Below, piece after piece: positions 18,064-26,202 of a stretch of 64,000 bases of DNA. Source of the DNA: Allochromatium vinosum DSM 180 (lineage in GTDB: Bacteria; Pseudomonadota; Gammaproteobacteria; Chromatiales; Chromatiaceae); NCBI RefSeq assembly GCF_000025485.1, contig NC_013851.1:3406001-3470000 (forward strand), in the 5' to 3' direction. Positions within the stretch are counted from its first letter, which is position 1. Each line of letters begins with the position of its first letter. The notes beneath the pieces were generated by a model that saw nothing but the letters and a program-made list of their open reading frames with translations, was not told the DNA's origin and made no database searches. A program made the translations under genes and the position numbers.

Positions 18064-18342
18064 ATGGCCTTCAAGATCATCGAGGGTTGCGTCAACTGCT
18101 GGGCCTGCGCGCCACTGTGCCCGAGTCAGGCCATCGTCGCCGCCAAACCGCATTTCCTGATCGACGCGCACACGTGCACCGAGTGCGCGGGCGACTACGC
18201 CGATCCGCAGTGCGCCAGCATCTGTCCGGTCGAGGGCGTCATCCTCGACGGGTTGGGCGTGCCGGTGAATCCGCCCGGCTCACTGACCGGCATTCCACCC
18301 GAACGCCTGGCCGCCGCCAGGGCCGAGATCCGGGCGCGCTGA
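18064..18342 (+). CDS. fdxN: nif-associated 2[4Fe-4S] ferredoxin FdxN
   Basis: A 92-residue ferredoxin with two cluster motifs, CVNCWACAPLCP and CTECAGDYADPQCASICP. The second has the long insertion between its second and third cysteines seen in nif-type and Allochromatium-type ferredoxins. The C-terminus (NPPGSLTGIPPERLAAA) is characteristic of the gene that follows nifB in Azotobacter and relatives. The likely role is electron supply to NifB or nitrogenase cofactor assembly. It begins 27 bases after nifB. Confidence 0.9.
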   Translation: MAFKIIEGCVNCWACAPLCPSQAIVAAKPHFLIDAHTCTECAGDYADPQCASICPVEGVILDGLGVPVNPPGSLTGIPPERLAAARAEIRAR

Positions 18343-18395
18343 GCCTCGCGATTGGTTCGTCCGCGCGCCCGCCGTCCCCGACGACCGATCATTGA

Positions 18396-18713
<318 letters not shown>

Positions 18714-18743
18714 TCCACCTCAAGATTCGACGGAGAACCAATC

Positions 18744-19091
18744 GTGGCCCTCGTGACCTTTTCCAGTCCTGACTACAAGGACAAGACCGTCTACGCCGTG
18801 GCCGGAAGCCACACCGAAACCATCCTCAAGATTGCCAAGGAGAACAAGATCCCAGTCAAGCACGACTGCCAGGACGGCGAGTGCGGAAGCTGTGTGGTGC
18901 GCGTGACCAGCGTCGATGACAAACAGCGCATGGGCTATCACCTCACCGACAAGGAGATCAGCGTGCTGCGTCAGCTCGGCAAGCTGACCCAGGAGGACAT
19001 CGACCGGCTGGCACTCGACGACATGCCGAGTGAATGGCGTCTGGCCTGTCAGATGATCGTGCGCGACGAAGACATCCTCGTGGAGTACTGA
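18744..19091 (+). CDS. FeSII (Shethna protein)-like [2Fe-2S] ferredoxin
   Basis: A 115-residue [2Fe-2S] protein. It opens VTFSSPDYKDKTVYAVAG, and the ligand loop is HDCQDGECGSCVVRV. The middle has GYHLTDKEISVLRQLGKLT, and the C-terminus has RLACQMIVRDEDILVEY. This order and the long insert between the third and fourth ligands match the Azotobacter FeSII protein, which forms a protective complex with nitrogenase under oxygen stress. Resemblance is from memory of that sequence. The position between a nif ferredoxin and nifQ supports a nitrogenase-linked role. Confidence 0.8.
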   Translation: MALVTFSSPDYKDKTVYAVAGSHTETILKIAKENKIPVKHDCQDGECGSCVVRVTSVDDKQRMGYHLTDKEISVLRQLGKLTQEDIDRLALDDMPSEWRLACQMIVRDEDILVEY

Positions 19092-19093
19092 TC

Positions 19094-19678
19094 ATGTCGA
19101 CCCTGGCCCGCGACCTGACCCGGGAAGTCGACCACGTCTTCGCCCGCCTGATGGTCCGCGCGGCCGGGGACGGCAACGATCGCGCCTTCGCCAGCATGAT
19201 CGCCACGCGCGCGGCCGGCGGCGGTGCCCTGCCGGCCTGGCTCGGGCTGGATCAGGCCGACTTCAAACGCCTCATGGCGCATCATTTCCCCGGCGTCTCG
19301 CCCGACGTACTCGGTCCCTCCGATGGCGCCAGCCCGTTGCTGGGGAACCGTCTGGAGGAGCGCGAGGAGCTGATCGAGCTGCTGATGACCCATCGCGCCG
19401 GCTGCTCGCCATCCGAAACCTGGATGGTGCGCGTGGTCGCCAGCGGCTGTCTGGCCAGCGATCATCTCTGGCACGATCTCGGGCTCTGGAACCGCGCCGA
19501 GCTGACCGACCTGATGCGGCGCAACTTCCCCGAGCTGGCCGCGCGCAACGTCCAGGACATGAAATGGAAGCGCTTCCTCTACAAGCAACTGTGCGAGTCG
19601 GAGGGCATCTATGTCTGCCGTGCGCCATCCTGCGGGGTCTGTGTCGACTATGCGTACTGTTTTGGACCGGAGGATTGA
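19094..19678 (+). CDS. nifQ: Molybdenum-donor protein NifQ
   Basis: A 194-residue protein whose C-terminus has the NifQ hallmark: MKWKRFLYKQLCESEG followed by the ligand set CRAPSCGVCVDYAYC (C-x4-C-x2-C-x5-C). NifQ carries a Mo-Fe-S cluster and delivers molybdenum to the NifEN/NifH scaffold for FeMo-co. HRAGCSPSETWMVRVVASGCLASDHLWHDLGL is also conserved. The ATG at 19094 comes two bases after the FeSII-like stop. The 3' end overlaps the start of draG by 29 bases. Confidence 0.93.
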   Translation: MSTLARDLTREVDHVFARLMVRAAGDGNDRAFASMIATRAAGGGALPAWLGLDQADFKRLMAHHFPGVSPDVLGPSDGASPLLGNRLEEREELIELLMTHRAGCSPSETWMVRVVASGCLASDHLWHDLGLWNRAELTDLMRRNFPELAARNVQDMKWKRFLYKQLCESEGIYVCRAPSCGVCVDYAYCFGPED

Positions 19679-20606
19679 CCGGGACACGCACACCGACGCA
19701 CTGTCGCGCGATCGCGCCGTCGCCGCCTATCTGGGACTGGCGATCGGGGACGCACTCGGCGCCACGGTCGAGTTCATGACCCCGCGTGAGATCCAGGACC
19801 ACTATGGCACCCATCACGCGATCATCGGCGGCGGCTGGCTCCGACTGCCCAAGGGCCGAGTGACCGACGACACGGAGATGAGCCTCGCGCTCGGGCGTGC
19901 CATCCTCGACCGGGGCGAACTCGACGCCCCGACCATCGCCCAAGCCTTCAGCGACTGGATGCGCGGCAAGCCGGTCGACATCGGCCATACGGTTCGGCGC
20001 GGTATCAGTCTCTACCGGCGTACCGGGGTCACGGAGGTTCCGGAGCACGAATACGATGCCGGCAATGGGGCCTGTATGCGCTGTCTGCCGATCGCACTCT
20101 ACACGCTCGGCGCGGAACCCGAGGCGGTCGATCGAGCCAACCGACTCCAGGCCCATATCACCCATCACAACACCCTGTCCGATCTCGGCACCCTCACCGT
20201 CATTCGCCTGACTCAGACCGCTTTGCTCGGCGGCACGCGACAGGATCTGCGTCAGCTCGCCGAGTCGCTGGTCGCGACCGAGCCTCGCTTTGCCTTCGAC
20301 GGCGGGCGGCGTCAGGACAGCCCAGGCGGTTATATCGTCGAGACTCTGCGCGCGGTCTTCCAGGCGCTGTTCGCCACGGAGAGCTTCGAGTCGGCCTTGA
20401 TCGATGTGGTCAACCGCGGCGGCGATGCCGATACCACGGGCGCCATCCTCGGCATGATCGCCGGTGCGCTGTATGGATTCGACGCCATTCCCCGGCGCTG
20501 GCTCAAAGCCCTGGACCGGGACACGGCGCGCCTCTGTCGCCGGCAGGCGCTCGATCTGCTCTCACTGAGCGCCGACCGCAAGCAGATCGTCGATGTCGGC
20601 CTGTAG
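19650..20606 (+). CDS. draG: ADP-ribosyl-[dinitrogen reductase] glycohydrolase DraG
   Basis: About 318 residues of the ADP-ribosylglycohydrolase family. DraG removes ADP-ribose from the modified arginine of NifH and so reactivates nitrogenase. The dimanganese-site motifs are visible: AAYLGLAIGDALGATVEF, RVTDDTEMSLALGRA and the C-terminal NRGGDADTTGAILGMIAGA. RLPKGRVTDD and NGACMRCLPIALY are typical of nitrogenase DraG rather than other family members. I took the ATG at 19650; a further in-frame start at 19611 would lie deep in nifQ. The last 45 bases overlap the 3' end of the SIR2-like gene. Confidence 0.93.
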   Translation: MRTVLDRRIDRDTHTDALSRDRAVAAYLGLAIGDALGATVEFMTPREIQDHYGTHHAIIGGGWLRLPKGRVTDDTEMSLALGRAILDRGELDAPTIAQAFSDWMRGKPVDIGHTVRRGISLYRRTGVTEVPEHEYDAGNGACMRCLPIALYTLGAEPEAVDRANRLQAHITHHNTLSDLGTLTVIRLTQTALLGGTRQDLRQLAESLVATEPRFAFDGGRRQDSPGGYIVETLRAVFQALFATESFESALIDVVNRGGDADTTGAILGMIAGALYGFDAIPRRWLKALDRDTARLCRRQALDLLSLSADRKQIVDVGL

Positions 20607-21398
20607 GATCTCGATCCCGCGTTTGTCGCAGAAGCGACGTTCCTTGTCGGTCGGTTCCGGGATCAGCGCCCAGCCGGTCGGGGTGCCTGCACCATAGGTC
20701 ATGTCCGAGAGCACCATCCGTTCGGTGTCGCGCAAGAGCCGCAAGCCAAGGAAGACATACTGCTTGCCGGTGCGCAACGCCTTGACGAAACCTGGAATGG
20801 CGAATCCCCCCATCAGCTCGGTGAGATAATCGACATAGTCGGCATCCGAGGCGATATAGGTCGCATCCGGGCGCGGACTGCCCATGGGCTTGAACAGGAT
20901 CGGAAGCGTCGGATCGACCGCCGCCTGATCGACTTCGGTATAACACGCTCCGTCATAAGCATGGATGCGAAAACGATAGTCGGTGCCGCCGGTGCGGGCG
21001 ATGCCCCGGATGAGGGTATGGGGTCGCCCGGCATAGCTGTCCTGGAGCTGGAGATCGCGGTTGATGTCGATCACATAGGGCGGCTGGATGTGTGCCAGCC
21101 AGTCGTGCAGCGGTGAGCGGGTCCAGGTGCGCTCGGCATAGGTCGTGTTCAGAAAGCGATGGATCGCGCCGCGACCGCGCTTGAGTTCGACGTTCATGGC
21201 CGCGCGCGGGAACTCCCACATCAGCCGCAGCGACATCGGCTGACCATTGTTCATGGCCAGGATCAGACTGTCGCTATCGGCCGGGATCGGTTCGCCGGTC
21301 TGCGGATCGACCGCGCCGGCCAGGGCGCCCGGTCCCAGATAAGGAACCAGATCGCCATCGGCCAGACCGGCGGCGAGCGTTTCGAGGCTGACTGACAT
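20562..21398 (-). CDS. nif-linked SIR2-like domain protein of unknown function
   Basis: A 278-residue soluble protein. The N-terminus has the nucleotide-fold string GDLVPYLGPGALAG. The middle (RFLNTTYAERTWTRSPLHDWL, then YVIDINRDLQLQDSY) resembles SIR2-like domains, where the second part replaces the usual TxNYD turn. The rest includes PILFKPMGSP and ASDADYVDYLTELMGG, also SIR2-like. It has no zinc cysteines, so it is not a standard protein deacetylase, and it lacks features I expect of DraT. The ATG at 21398 has GGAG about ten bases before it. It is convergent with draG. The substrate is unknown; binding of NAD or ADP-ribose is an inference from the fold. Confidence 0.8.
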   Translation of the reverse strand: MSVSLETLAAGLADGDLVPYLGPGALAGAVDPQTGEPIPADSDSLILAMNNGQPMSLRLMWEFPRAAMNVELKRGRGAIHRFLNTTYAERTWTRSPLHDWLAHIQPPYVIDINRDLQLQDSYAGRPHTLIRGIARTGGTDYRFRIHAYDGACYTEVDQAAVDPTLPILFKPMGSPRPDATYIASDADYVDYLTELMGGFAIPGFVKALRTGKQYVFLGLRLLRDTERMVLSDMTYGAGTPTGWALIPEPTDKERRFCDKRGIEILQADIDDLLAVGAQ

Positions 21399-21470
21399 CT
21401 TCGTGACTCCATACAAGAATGGTTGTTCACGAAATCAAAGCAAATATCACGCCAGCCAGATCGATTCCGA

Positions 21471-23459
21471 TCAGTCGCGGAATTTACGTCCCGATCCCGG
21501 ACCGCGCTTGCCGCCATCGTTGCTCTTGCCCGAGCTCGGCCGGCGCGGTGCATAGCCGTCGCGGTCACGGCGCTGGAAGTCGCCTCCGGCGCGCGGTGGC
21601 CTGGAATCACGCTCGCGCGGCGGACCCGAGCGGTCACGGCGACCTTCCCAGGCCCCGCCCTGCCCTGCCCCCGCGCTCTCATCGGCGGGCGTGATCCGCA
21701 GCGCCTGACCGCGCACATAGACGCGCTTGAGATGCTGGAAGACCTCGTTCGGCATCCCCTTGGGCAGGTCGACGACCGAATGATCGTCGCGGATGTCGAT
21801 GCGGCCGATATAACGCCCCTCCAGGCCGGATTCGTTGGCGATGGCGCCGACGATCTCGCGCGGACTCACGCCGTGCTGATGACCGACTTCGATGCGGTAG
21901 CTGGTCAGATCGGCGTCATCGCGGCGCGGCTGGCCGCGTTCGGGACGCTCCGGACGCTCCGAGCGTTCGGCCCGATCGAAACGCGGCCGGCGTTCGTCGC
22001 GATTCCCATCGCGCTCGTCGAAGCGCTCGCGGCGCGGCGGACGATCCTCCCAGCCGCCCTGACGTCGATCGCCATCGCGACCACGTCCGCGCTCGCCGCG
22101 TTCGTCGAAGCGCTTGGGCGGGCGCGGCGGATCCTCCTTGACGTTCAACGGCCGCTCGCGCTGATTGAGATAGGCCAGCGCGGCGGCGATGTCCAGCATC
22201 TCGATCTCCTGCTCCTGACTGATGCGCGCGAGCAGGCGATAGAAGAAATCCAGATCCTGTTCGGACTGGGCCTTGCGGATCTCGCCGATGAAGCGGTCGA
22301 TGCGCGACTCGCTGAGTGCGGCGGCCGAGGGCGGCTCCATCGACGGAATCGGACGCCGGATGACGCGCTCGATCGACTTGAGCAGCCCGCGCTCGCGCGG
22401 CTCGACCAGCAGGATCGCCCGTCCGGCACGCCCGGCACGTCCGGTGCGACCGATGCGATGCACATAGGCCGAGGGATCGGTCGGGATGTCGTAGTTGACC
22501 ACATGGCTGATGCGCTCGACATCCAGACCGCGCGCGGCGACATCGGTGGCGACCAGCACATCGAGCTGCCCCTGCTTGAGCCGCTCGACGGTGCGCTCGC
22601 GCATCTCCTGGTTCATGTCGCCATTGAGCGGCTCGGCGGCGAAACCATGTGCCTTGAGCTTGTCGGCCAGTTCAGTCGTAGCGTTCTTGGTGCGCACGAA
22701 GATCAGCAGCCCGTCGAACGGCTCCAGTTCCATGATGCGGGTGAGCACATCGAGCTTGTGGAAGCGGGTGACGATGCAGTGATGCTGCTCGATGGTATCG
22801 ACCGTCTCGGAATTGGCGGCGATCTTGACCTCGACCGGATCGACCAGTCGCGTCTGAGCCACGCGCCGGATGGCCGGCGGCATGGTGGCCGAGAACAGCG
22901 CGACCTGACGCTCGGCCGGAGCCTGATCGAAGATCCAGTCGATGTCCTCGGCAAAGCCCATGTTGAGCATCTCGTCGGCCTCGTCCAGCACCAGGGCGCG
23001 GATCGAGTCCAGCGCCAGGGTGCCGCGACGGATGTGGTCCATGACCCGCCCTGGAGTTCCGACGATCACCTGTGGATTGCGCTTGAGTTGCGAGAGTTGC
23101 AGCCCGTAGCCCTGGCCACCATAGATGGGCAGCACGTTAAAGCCCTTGAGATCCGTAGCATAACGCTGGAAGGCTTCGGCGACCTGGAGCGCCAGTTCGC
23201 GCGTGGGCGTGAGCACCAGCACCTGCGGCTTGCGCAGATCCGGATCGAGACGGCTGAGCATCGGCAGGGCGAAGGCGGCAGTCTTCCCGGTGCCGGTCTG
23301 GGCCTGACCGAGCAGGTCGCGACCGGCGAGCAGATGCGGGATACACTGGCTCTGGATCGCCGTGGGGGATTCGTAGCCGAGGTTCTTGACCGCTTGCGCG
23401 ATCACGGGTGAAAGACCGAGCGCGTCGAAGCCGACGCTCGTTTCGTCTGGGGTATCCAT
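21471..23459 (-). CDS. deaD: DEAD-box RNA helicase DeaD/CsdA-like
   Basis: A 662-residue ATP-dependent RNA helicase for ribosome assembly and cold-shock RNA remodelling. Motifs in order: Q-motif around GYESPTAIQ, I AQTGTGKT (53-60), Ia PTRELALQ, II DEAD in VLDEADEMLNMGF, III SAT, V ARGLDV, VI HRIGRTGRAGR. After the core comes an Arg-rich linker with many RG and RD groups. Then follows a DbpA/CsdA-type RNA-binding domain (YRIEVGHQHGVSPREIVGAIANESGLEGRYIGRI) and a basic Gly-rich tail. This tail is longer than in many homologues. Confidence 0.94.
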   Translation of the reverse strand: MDTPDETSVGFDALGLSPVIAQAVKNLGYESPTAIQSQCIPHLLAGRDLLGQAQTGTGKTAAFALPMLSRLDPDLRKPQVLVLTPTRELALQVAEAFQRYATDLKGFNVLPIYGGQGYGLQLSQLKRNPQVIVGTPGRVMDHIRRGTLALDSIRALVLDEADEMLNMGFAEDIDWIFDQAPAERQVALFSATMPPAIRRVAQTRLVDPVEVKIAANSETVDTIEQHHCIVTRFHKLDVLTRIMELEPFDGLLIFVRTKNATTELADKLKAHGFAAEPLNGDMNQEMRERTVERLKQGQLDVLVATDVAARGLDVERISHVVNYDIPTDPSAYVHRIGRTGRAGRAGRAILLVEPRERGLLKSIERVIRRPIPSMEPPSAAALSESRIDRFIGEIRKAQSEQDLDFFYRLLARISQEQEIEMLDIAAALAYLNQRERPLNVKEDPPRPPKRFDERGERGRGRDGDRRQGGWEDRPPRRERFDERDGNRDERRPRFDRAERSERPERPERGQPRRDDADLTSYRIEVGHQHGVSPREIVGAIANESGLEGRYIGRIDIRDDHSVVDLPKGMPNEVFQHLKRVYVRGQALRITPADESAGAGQGGAWEGRRDRSGPPRERDSRPPRAGGDFQRRDRDGYAPRRPSSGKSNDGGKRGPGSGRKFRD

Positions 23460-23626
23460 GATGGAGGGGCCTCTCGGAGGGAGGTAGGGCGAACCCTTGG
23501 AGAAGGCCGACCGGCCAGCCTAGAGGGGAGTCGCGGAATAACCGGGTATTATCGACATCTTTCACGCGTCGCGCAAGATCAACATCCAATATTCGCGCGC
23601 ACTTAACGGACCTGGGCCGCGGGCGA

Positions 23627-23870
23627 TTTTTTATGTTAATTTAATCAAAAACTTAGATGCGAGCAGCCTGTTGATAAGCCTGTGGATAAATTGTGCGCAA
23701 AGTGTGCGCAAAAAAATATCGCCATTTCCATGCACATTTTACACACAACTTATCCACAGGCGATGCAGGTTTCAAACCTATGATAAGAAAAGAAAAATTC
23801 AACTTATCCACTTATCCACAGGCCCTATAATTACTAACATAAGATATATATCTTAATTAGTTATTAAGGA
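23627..23870. other. DnaA-box cluster with flanking AT-rich DNA: candidate replication origin or DnaA-binding locus
   Basis: The gap 23460-23892 between divergent deaD and uvrD holds three perfect DnaA boxes: TGTGGATAA at 23681-23689 and TTATCCACA at 23750-23758 and 23812-23820. Two one-mismatch copies lie at 23669-23677 and 23804-23812. Two TGTGCGCAA direct repeats at 23692 and 23703 are 11 bases apart. AT-rich stretches flank the boxes: 23627-23652, and 23825-23870 with the palindrome AAGATATATATCTT at 23841-23854. The base composition is sharply unlike the high-GC genes on both sides. No dnaA, dnaN or other typical oriC neighbour is in the window. Confidence 0.6.
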
Positions 23871-23892
23871 TGCGGCGGTTTAAAATCGCACG

Positions 23893-26091
23893 ATGAACGC
23901 TTCTTTCCTGCTCGACTCACTCAACCCGGCCCAACGCGAAGCCGTTTCCGCCGATCCCGGTCATCTGCTGATCCTCGCCGGTGCGGGATCGGGCAAGACA
24001 CGCGTGCTCGTCCACCGTATCGCCTGGCTACTTCAGGTCCAGCAGGTCCAGCCCTGGTCGATCCTGGCCGTCACCTTCACCAACAAGGCCGCGCGCGAGA
24101 TGCGCAGTCGACTCGACGAGATGCTCGGCACACCCGTCGGCGGGATGTGGGTCGGTACCTTCCATGGTCTCGCCCATCGCTTTCTGCGCGCGCACTGGCA
24201 GGACGCGGGTCTGCCTCAGCAATTCCAGATCCTGGACTCGGACGATCAGCTCCGGCTCATCAAGCGCCTGCTCAAGGAGATGCAGATCGACGAGGCCCGC
24301 TGGCCGCCCCGTCAGATCCAGGGCTTCATCAATCGCCAGAAGGATGAAGGACTGCGCCCGCATCATCTGTCCGAGACCGGCGACTTCGTGCAGGACAGGA
24401 TGATCGCGGTCTATCGCGAATACGAAGCTGCGCGCCTCCGGGCCGGATCGCTCGACTTCGCTGACCTCCTGCTCTGCACGCTGGAGCTGCTGCGCGAGCG
24501 GGCAGACATCCTGCACCACTACCAGCAGCGCTTCGCCCACATCCTGGTCGACGAATTCCAGGACACCAACGCCATCCAGTACGCCTGGCTGCGCCTGCTC
24601 GCCGGCGGCGACAATCACCTGTTCGCCGTCGGTGACGACGACCAGTCCATCTACGGCTGGCGCGGAGCCAAGGTCGAGAACATCCAGTCGTTTCAGCGGG
24701 ACTACCCGACGACGCGCACCATCCGGCTGGAACAGAACTATCGCTCCACCGGCAACATCCTGGCTGCGGCCAACGCGCTGATCGCCCACAACCCCGCGCG
24801 CTTGGGCAAGAACCTCTGGACCCAGGACAGCGCCGGCGAGCCGATCCGTCGCTATACCGCCTTCAACGAGGTCGACGAGGCGCGCTTCGTCGTCGAGCGC
24901 ATCCGCCGCTTCGTCCAGGACGGCCATCGGCGCGATGAATGCGCCATCCTCTACCGCACCACGGCCCAATCGCGGCTGTTCGAGGAAGCGCTGATCCAGG
25001 CCGGCATCCCCTATCGGGTCTATGGCGGACTGCGCTTCTTCGAGCGCGCCGAGATCCGCGACGCGCTCGCCTATCTGCGTCTGATCGCCAATCCGAACGA
25101 CGATGCGTCGTTCGAACGGGTGGTGAATCTCCCCACGCGCGGCATCGGCGAGCGCACGGTCGAGCTGGTTCGCGAACAGGCACGCGCGGCCGGCGTCTCG
25201 CTGTGGCGCGCGGCCCGTGAGCTCAGCACCAGCGGGGCGCTCAGCCCACGGGCGAGCAATGCACTGCGGGGTTTCCTCGACCTGATCGAGAGCCAGCGCG
25301 CTGCACGCGAGGGGCGTGCACTCAGCGAAATCGCCGACCGCGTGATCGAGGCGACCGGACTGATCGAGCACTTCAAGAACAGCAAGGACGGCAAGGGACA
25401 GGACCGGATCGAGAACCTGGAGCAGCTCATCGAGACCGTCAGCCGGTTCGAGCAAGATCTGCCCGACGAGGACGGTGATCCGCTCGGCGCCTTCCTGGCC
25501 CATGCCGCGCTGGAAGCGGGTGAGGCCGAAGCCGATCCGTTTGAGGACAGCGTGCAGCTCATGACGCTGCATAGCGCCAAGGGGCTGGAGTTTCCGCTGG
25601 TCTTCCTGGCCGGACTGGAGGAAGGGCTGTTCCCACACAGCCTTTCGGCCGACGATCCGGCGCGCCTGGAGGAAGAGCGCCGGCTGTGCTATGTCGGCCT
25701 GACGCGCGCCATGCGTCAGCTCTATCTCACCCAGGCCGAGAGTCGGCAGCTCTATGGGCGTAAGGAGTGTCCGGGGCCATCGCGTTTCCTGCGCGAGATC
25801 CCGCCCGAATTGATCGAGGAAGTCCGTGGCGGCGGTATCACCCGACCGGCGTTTGCAGCCAGGGTGCCGGCCTCCAGGTCCGTAGCCAGTAGTCCGGCCA
25901 AGAGCGGCGCGGGCGCCCAAGCGCCCGAAGGCTACCGGCTCGGCCAGCGCGTGCGTCATCCCAAGTTCGGCGAGGGCGTGGTGCTCAACAGCGAGGGACG
26001 CGGCGCTCAGGCGCGCATCCAGATCGACTTCAAGGGCGGCGTCGGGACCAAATGGCTGGTGCTGACCTATGCCCGGCTGGAGACGATGTGA
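23893..26091 (+). CDS. uvrD: DNA helicase II UvrD
   Basis: A 732-residue superfamily 1A 3'-5' helicase that unwinds DNA in nucleotide-excision and mismatch repair. Motifs: LNPAQREAV (Q), I LAGAGSGKTRVL (28-39), Ia TFTNKAAREMRSR, II VDEFQDTN, III GDDDQSIYGWRGA, IV LEQNYRS, V TLHSAKGLEF, VI YVGLTRAM. The C-terminal Tudor-like tail RVRHPKFGEGVVLN ... KWLVLTYARLE that binds RNA polymerase is present, which separates UvrD from Rep. No clear ribosome site precedes the ATG at 23893; the frame opens right after the AT-rich origin-like gap. Confidence 0.95.
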   Translation: MNASFLLDSLNPAQREAVSADPGHLLILAGAGSGKTRVLVHRIAWLLQVQQVQPWSILAVTFTNKAAREMRSRLDEMLGTPVGGMWVGTFHGLAHRFLRAHWQDAGLPQQFQILDSDDQLRLIKRLLKEMQIDEARWPPRQIQGFINRQKDEGLRPHHLSETGDFVQDRMIAVYREYEAARLRAGSLDFADLLLCTLELLRERADILHHYQQRFAHILVDEFQDTNAIQYAWLRLLAGGDNHLFAVGDDDQSIYGWRGAKVENIQSFQRDYPTTRTIRLEQNYRSTGNILAAANALIAHNPARLGKNLWTQDSAGEPIRRYTAFNEVDEARFVVERIRRFVQDGHRRDECAILYRTTAQSRLFEEALIQAGIPYRVYGGLRFFERAEIRDALAYLRLIANPNDDASFERVVNLPTRGIGERTVELVREQARAAGVSLWRAARELSTSGALSPRASNALRGFLDLIESQRAAREGRALSEIADRVIEATGLIEHFKNSKDGKGQDRIENLEQLIETVSRFEQDLPDEDGDPLGAFLAHAALEAGEAEADPFEDSVQLMTLHSAKGLEFPLVFLAGLEEGLFPHSLSADDPARLEEERRLCYVGLTRAMRQLYLTQAESRQLYGRKECPGPSRFLREIPPELIEEVRGGGITRPAFAARVPASRSVASSPAKSGAGAQAPEGYRLGQRVRHPKFGEGVVLNSEGRGAQARIQIDFKGGVGTKWLVLTYARLETM

Positions 26092-26108
26092 GCGTCTGGA
26101 GGACGCTC
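26090..26108 (+). terminator. Hairpin at the uvrD stop codon
   Basis: GAGCGTC (26090-26096), five-base loop, GACGCTC (26102-26108). The stem overlaps the stop codon and has no T-run, so intrinsic termination is uncertain. Confidence 0.35.
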
Positions 26109-26202
26109 GACGACTACCGGCCATCCGAATAATCCGCGATCTCAAGCGAGATCCGCCCTACAATAGTTCGTTTCATCCATCTCCCACGGCGTTCGTCCCA
26201 CC

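Noticed and set aside
16432-18171. A 579-codon open frame antisense to nifB
   Set aside because: It would cover the sigma-54 promoter and nifB, whose radical-SAM motif and NifX-like domain are clear; codon pattern is that of a shadow frame.
20562-21398. Calling the gene convergent with draG a DraT ADP-ribosyltransferase
   Set aside because: Position suggests draT, but the sequence has SIR2-like strings (YLGPGA, YVIDINRD) and not the features I expect of DraT.
24028-26145. A 705-codon open frame antisense to uvrD
   Set aside because: uvrD shows all helicase motifs on the plus strand, and the antisense translation has no domain or start signal.
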